Assembly: GCA_035310145.1 (NCBI GenBank)
Contig: DATGEL010000017.1
Coordinates: forward strand, 29,449-93,448
Direction: 5' to 3'
Origin: Dehalococcoidia bacterium
GTDB taxonomy: Bacteria > Chloroflexota > Dehalococcoidia > CAUJGQ01
Length of the DNA stretch: 64,000 bases
Every line of letters begins with the position of its first letter. The first letter of the stretch is position 1. Shown here one piece after another: positions 58,092-64,000 of the stretch. A model generated the notes under the pieces. That model saw nothing but the letters and a program-made list of their open reading frames with translations. It was not told the origin of the DNA and made no database searches. The position numbers and the translations under genes were made by a program.

Positions 58092-58253
58092 CGTTTCAGT
58101 ATCGCGCAGACGCGGCGTATGGCCGCGGCGAGCAACCGTCACGCGGGCGCAAAAACCGGATAACCGTGCGTTCATAGAGTAAGAGCAGCACGCGTGGGCG
58201 CCCGCCGGTCTGCGGACGCGACGCGGCTCAGATGCTCCCGAAGCAGGTGTGAG

Positions 58254-58412
58254 ATGCGTGTGCAGCGCAAGAGTTGCCCGAAGTGCACGGGCGACCTCTA
58301 CATCGACCAGGACTTCGACGGGCGGCGCATCCTGCCGCCGGAGTGGGTCTGCCTGCAGTGCGGCTGGCGCCGGCCGGTCGAGGCGGCCGTGCCGGCGCGG
58401 CTGGCCGGATGA
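58254..58412 (+). CDS. 52-residue zinc-ribbon protein
   Basis: ATG 58254. SCPKCTGDLYIDQDFDGRRI and CLQCGWRRP form a two-CxxC zinc ribbon of the size seen in many small nucleic-acid-linked or unknown proteins. No other domain. The next gene is 115 bases on, with its own candidate promoter. Confidence 0.7.
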   Translation: MRVQRKSCPKCTGDLYIDQDFDGRRILPPEWVCLQCGWRRPVEAAVPARLAG

Positions 58413-58474
58413 GCCCGGCGGCTTGCAGGTGGCGCTCACCGAGCCGGCCTGGTTCATGCGCGGTCTGGATCCCG

Positions 58475-58480
58475 TATACT
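58475..58480 (+). promoter_or_regulatory. putative -10 for the 58527 hydrolase
   Basis: TATACT, 46 bases before ATG 58527; weak GTTCAT at the -35 distance. Confidence 0.4.
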
Positions 58481-58526
58481 GCGGGGCTGAACGGCTCGAA
58501 GGCCGGCGCTTCGTCGGAGGGATGCC

Positions 58527-59276
58527 ATGCCCGTCGTCCTCGTACACGGGAATCCGGAGACCGCTGCCATCTGGGATGACCTGCGCACGGAGCTGGGGCG
58601 TGACGACGTGCTGGCGCTCTCGCCGCCCGGCTTCGGCGCGCCCGTGCCGGACGGCTTCGCGGCGACCAGCGACGCCTACGTCGCCTGGCTGGGCAGCGAG
58701 CTGGAGCGCATCCCCGGCCCGATCGACCTGGTGGGGCACGACTGGGGCGCCGGGCACGTGATGCGCCTGGTGCTGGAGCGGCCGCAGCTGGTGCGCTCCT
58801 GGGCAATGGACATCGCTGGTTGCTTCGACCCGGAGTACGTCTGGCACGACTTCGCGCAGGTCTGGCAAACGCCCGGCGCCGGCGAAGAGGCGATCGCGCA
58901 GATGGTCGCAACGCCGGTTGATCAGCGGGCGCAGCAGTTCGAGGGGCTGGGCATGAGCAAGGCCGTGGCGGCAAGCTGCGCCGCGGCCAGCAACGAGGCG
59001 ATGGGCCGCTGTATCCTCGCGCTCTACCGCTCCGCCGCGCAGCCGCGGCTGGCGCAGTGGGGCGCGGACCTCTCGAAGGCGCGCACGCGGCCCGGCCTGG
59101 TGATCATCGCCACCGAAGATCACTACACCGGTGGCGAGACACTGGCGCGGCGCACGGCGGAACGCGCCGGCGCAGAGGTGGCCGTGCTGCAAGGGCTGGG
59201 CCACTGGTGGATGTGCCAGGACCCGAAGCGCGGCGCCGAGGCGTTGCGAACCTTTTTCGCGGCTCTGCCTGCCTGA
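58527..59276 (+). CDS. alpha/beta hydrolase (epoxide/dehalogenase-like)
   Basis: 249 residues from ATG 58527 with CGGAGGG upstream. VLVHGNPETAAIWDDL, nucleophile Asp in LVGHDWGAGHV (the Asp elbow of epoxide hydrolases and haloalkane dehalogenases), IIATEDHYTGG and terminal GLGHWWMCQDPKRG with the His. HGNPE resembles the HGNP of dehalogenases. It is short, lacking part of the cap. The exact reaction is uncertain; the third Asp- or Ser-type hydrolase of this fold in the window. Confidence 0.8.
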   Translation: MPVVLVHGNPETAAIWDDLRTELGRDDVLALSPPGFGAPVPDGFAATSDAYVAWLGSELERIPGPIDLVGHDWGAGHVMRLVLERPQLVRSWAMDIAGCFDPEYVWHDFAQVWQTPGAGEEAIAQMVATPVDQRAQQFEGLGMSKAVAASCAAASNEAMGRCILALYRSAAQPRLAQWGADLSKARTRPGLVIIATEDHYTGGETLARRTAERAGAEVAVLQGLGHWWMCQDPKRGAEALRTFFAALPA

Positions 59277-59387
59277 CGGCTGCCGGTGTCCGCCGGCCCC
59301 GCCGTGATCGCGCCGGTAGCCACCGCAGCCGCTAAACCCCGCGCGGCGCTACCATAGGGCCGATCGCTTCGCTCAGGAGAGAAGATC

Positions 59388-59786
59388 GTGCCCGAAACAC
59401 CGCCCGGCGCCGCGCAGTTGATGCGCGCCTACTACCAGGCGCTCGACGCGCCCGACCTCGACCGGCTCGACGGCCTTTTTCACGACGAGATCGACTGGCG
59501 CTTCCCCGGCCAGACGCTGACCAGCGCCGGGGCGCTGAAGCGCAACATGCAGCGCACGCTCGCCAGCGGCCTGCGTATGAACCACCGCATCGGCCACATA
59601 CTGCAGCAGGGCGACACGGCGCTCTGCGAGCTGGTGGCGACCAACACCGTCGCCAGCAACGACTACATTGTGCACGGCGCCGTGGTCTGCGAGGCAGAGC
59701 GCGGCCGCATTCGCCGCCTCGCCGCCTACCCCGAGGCGAACGAGATGGCGGCCTTCCTCGCCGCCCTCGCCGCCGCGCGGCCGTGA
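59388..59786 (+). CDS. NTF2/SnoaL-like protein
   Basis: 132 residues from GTG 59388, with CAGGAGAGAAG upstream. LMRAYYQALDAPDLDRLDGL, FHDEIDWRFPGQTL and the beta sheet ALCELVATNTVASNDYIVHGA fit the SnoaL-like fold, a cone-shaped pocket used as isomerase, hydratase or ligand carrier. No catalytic residue set is decisive. It lies in a series of plus-strand metabolic genes but has its own spacing. Confidence 0.75.
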   Translation: MPETPPGAAQLMRAYYQALDAPDLDRLDGLFHDEIDWRFPGQTLTSAGALKRNMQRTLASGLRMNHRIGHILQQGDTALCELVATNTVASNDYIVHGAVVCEAERGRIRRLAAYPEANEMAAFLAALAAARP

Positions 59787-59934
59787 AGGGCACAGATGAC
59801 AGGTGACAGGGGTTGGCAATCCATCACCTGTCACACCTCGCCCCTACGCCTGCTTCCCCGTCTCCTCACCTATCCTGGACCCATCCGGGCGGCCGGCGCG
59901 CCCGTCTGCCGACCAAACCCTGCTGGAGAGTGCC

Positions 59935-60852
59935 ATGCGCCTGGTGAGCTACTTGGATGCGACCGGCGACGACCGCGCCGGCATTGTGCGCGGCGATGCG
60001 ATCATCGACCTCGTCTTCTGGGGCCGCGCTGCCCGCCGCACACTGCCGCAGACGCTCAACAACCTGATCGAGATGGGACCGGAGGGCCTTGACGGCGCCC
60101 GCGCCGCGCTCGAAGCCGCCGGCGACTACCCGATCGGCAGCAACGGCATCCTGCCGCTCGCCGGCACGAAGCTGACCGCGCCCATTCCCAACCCGCGGCG
60201 CAACATCATTTGCCTGGGCCGCAACTACGTGGAGCACGCGCTGGAGTCGGCCGCCGCGCGGGGCACGAGCACGCCGCCGCCCGCGCATCCCGTCTACTTC
60301 ACCAAGGCGACGACGGCGATCAACGGGCCGTACGATCCGATTCCCTACGATCCGGCGTTCTCCACCGAGATCGACTGGGAGGTTGAGCTGGGCGTGATCA
60401 TGGGCGCGGGCGGCCGCAACATTCCCGAAGAGCGGGCCATGGAGCACGTCTTCGGCTACACCGTGATCAACGACGTGACAGCGCGCGACCTGCAAAACCG
60501 CCATTTGCAGTGGCACCTGGGCAAGAGCTTCGACGGCAGTTGCCCGATGGGGCCGTGGATCGTGACGGCCGACGAGCTGCCCGACCCGCACAACCTGCGC
60601 ATCACGCTGCGCGTCAACGGCGTGACCAAGCAGGACTCGAACACGAGCAAGCTGATCTTCAACATCCCCACCTGCATCGCCGTCTACTCGCGCGGCATCA
60701 CGCTGCAGCCGTGCGACATCATCGCCACGGGCACGCCGGAGGGCGTCGGCTACGCACGCAAGCCGCCGGAATTTCTGAAACCGGGCGACGTGGTGGAGAG
60801 CGAAGTCGAGGGCATCGGCGTGATGCGCAACCCGGTGGGGGTTAGGGAGTAG
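59935..60852 (+). CDS. fumarylacetoacetate hydrolase family protein
   Basis: 305 residues from ATG 59935; TGGAGAG upstream. FAH fold: IICLGRNYVEHALES, FTKATTAINGPYDPI, metal-binding EIDWEVELGVIMG (two Glu) and FGYTVINDVTARDLQNRH (Asp), CPMGPWIVTADEL, and GDIIATGTPEGVGYAR with one residue change. Likely acts on a beta-keto acid or 2-keto-enoate (fumarylpyruvate, acylpyruvate hydrolase or decarboxylase). The stop TAG sits in GGGGTTAGGGAGTAGGG, a tract like the purine-rich repeats. Confidence 0.9.
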   Translation: MRLVSYLDATGDDRAGIVRGDAIIDLVFWGRAARRTLPQTLNNLIEMGPEGLDGARAALEAAGDYPIGSNGILPLAGTKLTAPIPNPRRNIICLGRNYVEHALESAAARGTSTPPPAHPVYFTKATTAINGPYDPIPYDPAFSTEIDWEVELGVIMGAGGRNIPEERAMEHVFGYTVINDVTARDLQNRHLQWHLGKSFDGSCPMGPWIVTADELPDPHNLRITLRVNGVTKQDSNTSKLIFNIPTCIAVYSRGITLQPCDIIATGTPEGVGYARKPPEFLKPGDVVESEVEGIGVMRNPVGVRE

Positions 60853-60944
60853 GGCGCGGGAGGTGGCGTCGCGCATGATCGACTTGACGGAAGGCATATA
60901 CTTCGGAAACGGAGGCTCGCGCCAGAGACGGAAGGAGATTCGCC

Positions 60945-61298
60945 GTGTCCGTCTATCTCGGCTACTACAGGGTCACACCCGGCTTCGCCGAGGCGAACGC
61001 CGCCCGCGCTCGCAGCGGGGAAGCCTCGATCGATCCGAAGTTTCGCCAGATGGTGATCGATCTGCCCGGCAAACTCCCCGCGAACTGCAGGATCATCGGT
61101 TCGTATGCTCCAATGGGGACCGACCTGCCGGCGGTGATGATCGCCGAGACGAATAACACCGACGACCTGTTCTTCATCAGCCAGTACTACAACGGCTACC
61201 TGCAGTACCAGTGGGTTCCTGCACGGGCCGTGGGCACAACCGCTGCGGAACGCGAGCGCTACCTGGCAAGCGTGGCTGCTCCGGCTGGTGTTCGCTAA
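60945..61298 (+). CDS. hypothetical 117-residue protein
   Basis: GTG 60945 after GGAAGGAG. MSVYLGYYRVTPGFAEANAA, a middle strand set (CRIIGSYAPMGTDLPAVMIAETNN) and DDLFFISQYYNGYLQYQWVPA resemble small ferredoxin-like (DUF3303 or darcynin-like) stress domains. No catalytic motif. Follows FAH by 90 bases; co-transcription possible. Confidence 0.6.
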   Translation: MSVYLGYYRVTPGFAEANAARARSGEASIDPKFRQMVIDLPGKLPANCRIIGSYAPMGTDLPAVMIAETNNTDDLFFISQYYNGYLQYQWVPARAVGTTAAERERYLASVAAPAGVR

Positions 61299-61428
61299 GG
61301 CCTTTTGCGCCCCGCTGCGGCGTTCTGGGGTGGCGCGTCAGCACGGCCGCACCCAGGAACAGCGCATGGGCTCTTGCCTCCGCGCCCATGCGTTGGCCGC
61401 CGCCCGCGGGCGGCCAACGCCCTGCGCC

Positions 61429-62256
61429 CTATGGCTGCAGCGCGATCTTGAGCACGCCGGCGTCGCGCCGCTTGAACAACGCGTAGCCCTCCAGCGCCTG
61501 CGGGAGCGGCATCCGGTGCGTAATCAGCGGCGTCAGGTCGACCTTGCCGTGCTGGACTAACGCCATCATGCGCCGCAACCGTTCCGTGCCCACCGGGCAG
61601 AGCGTGGTCACGATCTGGCGGTTCCAGAAGCCCGGATCCTGCGTCGAGAGGCTGAGCGTGGGAAACGCGCCGTAGACGCCGACGCTGCTCACCGTGCCGC
61701 CTGAGCGCGTCACGCGGCAGCAGTTCTCGAACGTCGCCTGCGTGCCCAGCGCCTCGATCGCCACGTCCACGCCGCGTCCGCCGGTGAGCCGCATGATCTC
61801 GGCCGCCGCGGCGAACAGCACCTGCTCGTCGGCAAGGCCGTCCGGAATCCTGGCCAGCGAGGTCTGGGCGCCGCTGACGGTGAAGAACTGCCCCTGAGCG
61901 CCGAAGAGCAGGTTGCCGGGCGAATGGTAGGTGATGCAGCTCGCTGCCAGGCCGCGCATGCAGTTCTCGCAGTGGCCGCAGCAGAAGAGGCAGGCCGCGA
62001 CCACGCGATCGCCCGGCTTGAACGCCGTCACGTTGGCGCCCACCGCCTCGACCACACCGCAGGCCTCGTGACCCATGGGCAGCGCGGGCACGCCCTGCGG
62101 CATCGGGAACTCGTCGAGAATATGCACGTCCGAACCGCAGATCGTACTCAGCGTCGTGCGGATTACCGCCTGGTCCGAACCTGGCGCAGCGATCGGCAGT
62201 TCGGCAAGCGCGAGCTGACCCATGCCGGTCTTGACGACGGTCTGCGATGCGGGCAT
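61429..62256 (-). CDS. zinc alcohol dehydrogenase with an internal deletion
   Basis: 275 residues from ATG 62256 (GAGG upstream), against about 345 for the family. The catalytic-domain Zn ligands are intact: Cys40 in TICGSDVH and His63-Glu64 in GHEACG; the structural cluster is CLFCCGHCENC at 89-99. After DEQVLF (residue 148) the chain jumps to AAAAEIMRLTGGRGVDVAIEALG. About 60-70 residues are missing, including the GxGxxG NAD-binding turn. The frame is kept, so a stable protein may form, but dehydrogenase activity is unlikely. Confidence 0.85.
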   Translation of the reverse strand: MPASQTVVKTGMGQLALAELPIAAPGSDQAVIRTTLSTICGSDVHILDEFPMPQGVPALPMGHEACGVVEAVGANVTAFKPGDRVVAACLFCCGHCENCMRGLAASCITYHSPGNLLFGAQGQFFTVSGAQTSLARIPDGLADEQVLFAAAAEIMRLTGGRGVDVAIEALGTQATFENCCRVTRSGGTVSSVGVYGAFPTLSLSTQDPGFWNRQIVTTLCPVGTERLRRMMALVQHGKVDLTPLITHRMPLPQALEGYALFKRRDAGVLKIALQP

Positions 62257-62412
62257 GGCGGAACCTCGGGGATCAGGGATTAGCGGGCAGGCGCCAGGGA
62301 AGAGTATAGGGCGCAGATCGCCGTCGGCACGAGCCGGCCGGCGGTTGCCGGCGTCGCTGCCGCGCCGTCTCGGCAGATCCCCCGGCACACCCGCGAGATC
62401 GGAGCCGCGTAC

Positions 62413-63204
62413 TCACATGCCCAGCGTGGTGGGCAGCGCGGCGGGCCAGAAAAGCACGGCCGCGCCCCAGGCGATCAACGCGACCGCGGCGACCGGCGCC
62501 AGCATGCGCCCGAAGGGCAGCGCCTTCTCCGCGAAGACGAGCGCGGTAAGCGCCGCCATCGCCGCGATGTTCATCACGCCGAGCGGGAAGAGCAGCGCGA
62601 ACAGCAGCCAGCAGCAGCCCAGGCAGTAGGCGCCGTGCTCCAGCCCCATGCGCACGGCACCGCCGCGGCCGTCGCGCCACGAGGTAGCGATGAAGGAGAG
62701 CGGCGTACGGCACTTCGAGAGGCAGCGGCCCTTCAGCGGCGAGAGCTGGTACAGCCCCGCCAGGATCAGCACCACGCCGCCGATGCGCGCCGCATGATCC
62801 ATCAGCCAGGGTGAGCGGCCGGCCAGCCGGTCGGCGGCGGTGGCGAGCAGGAAGGCGACGATGCCGGCGCCCGTCCAGACGAGCAGGTAGGCGCCGGTGA
62901 AGATCCAGGCGGGCACGAAGGGCCGGCCACGCTCGCGGCGCGCGGCGTGCACGCGAGCGAAGGCCAGGATCATCGGCGCCGAGGCGGGGAACATCATCGC
63001 CGCCATCATCGCCACCCAGGTCGCGATGAAGAGCGGTGCGGCCATGCCCATCGTCAGGCTGGCGCTCATGCTGTTCGTGGTCGCCGACTGCCAGATCACC
63101 ACGGCCCAGCAGGCCGCGGCCAGCGCCAGCAGCGAGCCGAGGATCAGCGCCCGCTGGCGGGCGAGCAGCGGCGGGGCGGGGGCAGTGGCGGCCACGCCGG
63201 TCAC
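62413..63204 (-). CDS. DUF2182 membrane protein
   Basis: 263 residues from GTG 63204. Seven or so membrane helices. WVAMMAAMMFPASAPMILAF and the loop KGRCLSKCRTPLSF, then GLEHGAYCLGCCWLLFALLF, with paired Cys and His, are the DUF2182 family marks (predicted metal-binding integral membrane protein). It overlaps the DUF1326 gene as GTGA, so the two are one unit. Possible role in metal or redox handling; not shown. Confidence 0.85.
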   Translation of the reverse strand: MTGVAATAPAPPLLARQRALILGSLLALAAACWAVVIWQSATTNSMSASLTMGMAAPLFIATWVAMMAAMMFPASAPMILAFARVHAARRERGRPFVPAWIFTGAYLLVWTGAGIVAFLLATAADRLAGRSPWLMDHAARIGGVVLILAGLYQLSPLKGRCLSKCRTPLSFIATSWRDGRGGAVRMGLEHGAYCLGCCWLLFALLFPLGVMNIAAMAALTALVFAEKALPFGRMLAPVAAVALIAWGAAVLFWPAALPTTLGM

Positions 63205-63803
63205 GCCTGCCAGTTGAAGGGAGCGAAGTGGCCGTTCTTGCCGGCGTTGTCGAAGTCGAAGGCGGCGTCTTTGAAGCGGGCCGTGCCGCCGGCGCGGGCG
63301 AGGGCAAGGTCCGAGTTCGCCGGGTGGCCGGCATTCGTCAGCACCATCGTGCTGCCCGCGAAACCCGGCAGACCGCTGACCGACTGCTCGCCGAAGCCAT
63401 CGATCCGCAGCGTGCGCGTCTCGCCGTCCATGCCGAACTCGATGCGGGCGCTGTGCGCGCCGAGATACTCCGGCGCCAGGCCGCTCACCGCCTCCGGCGG
63501 GCCGCCGGCCTTGCCGCTGAAGATCGCCTCCAGGGTCTCGCGCTGCTGCCCACTGGCGGCGGCGTCGAGGTACAGCTCGCGCCGGCCCTTGCCCTCGGCC
63601 ATCGGCCCGTCCGCCTGCAGGGCGATCACCGCCGTGAGGCCGGCGAGATCGAGGCCGTCGGCCGCGCCGCGATCGATGTGGAAGGCGAGCACCGCGTCGC
63701 AGTGGCCCTGCGTCGGCCGGGCCGTCGCCTGTGAAGTGACGCAGGGGCAGAGCACGTCGCAACTGCACGTTTCGAAGTACTGGCCGGAGAGTTGCCATGC
63801 CAT
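63201..63803 (-). CDS. DUF1326 protein
   Basis: 200 residues from ATG 63803 behind GGGAGG. GQYFETCSCDVLCPC (Cys13, 15, 19, 21 in a CxC-x3-CxC layout) and a C-terminal FDNAGKNGHFAPFNWQA are typical for DUF1326, which is regularly encoded with DUF2182. Cysteine spacing suggests metal binding, possibly copper. First gene of the two-gene unit. Confidence 0.88.
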   Translation of the reverse strand: MAWQLSGQYFETCSCDVLCPCVTSQATARPTQGHCDAVLAFHIDRGAADGLDLAGLTAVIALQADGPMAEGKGRRELYLDAAASGQQRETLEAIFSGKAGGPPEAVSGLAPEYLGAHSARIEFGMDGETRTLRIDGFGEQSVSGLPGFAGSTMVLTNAGHPANSDLALARAGGTARFKDAAFDFDNAGKNGHFAPFNWQA

Positions 63804-63947
63804 GGCGGGCGCCTCCCGAATGCTGCAAACGAGCCGGCAACGCCTTTGCAACCGGATCAAGTCCTTGCGATTATAGGCGCGCTGTCAAGACGGGTGTCAT
63901 GAGTCTCGGACTCCGTCACCACGAACTGTCCAGTGAAAATGTCAGTC

Positions 63948-64000
63948 ATGAAGGACCTGACATTGACTGCCCAGGACCAAGCGCGACTGCAGATTCTGAA
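63948..64000 (+). mobile_element. start of a transposase gene, cut by window edge
   Basis: ATG 63948 opens MKDLTLTAQDQARLQILN, matching from memory the N-terminal helix-turn-helix of ISNCY/integrase-type transposases (LTAQEQARLQVLN). Base use is less GC-rich than the neighbours. Only 17 codons are visible; GGTGTCATGAGT at about 63892 might be near the left end of the element. Confidence 0.6.

Overview
This 64 kb window is GC-rich (about 70% by eye) bacterial chromosome. No rRNA, tRNA, CRISPR array or complete mobile element is visible. The gene mix suggests a Chloroflexota lineage related to Dehalococcoidia or Thermomicrobia: F420-type luciferase-like oxidoreductases, an ATPase/TPR LuxR regulator, a solitary DnaA, a GvpF/L-rich gas vesicle cluster, a form-II CoxL-like molybdoprotein, FAH and alpha/beta hydrolases, and P450s. 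This placement is inference from gene content; no marker was aligned.

Layout. 1-5.7 kb: a haloalkane-dehalogenase homologue, a second alpha/beta hydrolase, small secreted, cupin and KTSC proteins, and a fused ferredoxin/NrfD redox membrane protein. 6-9.5 kb: a J-domain protein, a SET-domain protein and dnaA. 9.8-13.1 kb: a tight run of a hypothetical gene, an SDR and a QueA-like gene, then an orphan HicB-like protein. 13.3-16.1 kb: an LLM oxidoreductase and a dienelactone hydrolase. 16.8-22.5 kb: two copies of a module made of a small single-pass membrane protein followed by a LuxR regulator with a different sensor domain in each copy. 22.5-24 kb: two tandem MNT/HEPN (MntA-HepT) toxin-antitoxin pairs plus a third vestige. 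24-32 kb: a P450 opposite a tyrosine-rich small protein, a branched-chain-type binding lipoprotein, a GAF/PAS histidine kinase, an acyl-CoA dehydrogenase and a nitroreductase. 32-42 kb: a lone CoxL-like subunit, clpP, a lipoprotein, an LLM oxidoreductase, CheR, dapB (frameshifted), scpB and a thioesterase. 42-45 kb: a secreted Ala/Pro-rich protein and a diguanylate cyclase. 45.5-52.7 kb: gas vesicle genes (gvpF/L, gvpG, gvpF/L, a gvpJ-gvpK fusion, gvpJ/M-like, gvpA), then two coupled signalling kinases and an HhH protein. 52.7-64 kb: a secreted repeat protein, DUF421, a P450, an MFS exporter, a methyltransferase, hydrolases, a deleted alcohol dehydrogenase, the DUF2182/DUF1326 pair, and the first codons of a transposase at the right edge.

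Two dispersed repeat families overlay the genes. One is a short palindrome with cores like CCCCTCTCC(n)GGAGAGGGG or CCCTTCCCC(n)GGGGAAGGG. The other is a purine-rich degenerate tract like AGGGAACAGGGAATAG. They sit between genes but also enter coding sequence: one lies in frame inside the queA-like gene, and others supply stop codons.

Most promising second looks are the MntA-HepT tandem with a shared 5' module and probable CTG starts, the GvpJ-GvpK fusion, the duplicated membrane-protein/LuxR modules, the tyrosine-rich peptide beside a P450, and a 39-residue Pro/Tyr/Phe microprotein. Damaged genes include dapB (one-base frameshift), a zinc alcohol dehydrogenase missing its NAD-binding loop region, and a SET gene without a normal start.
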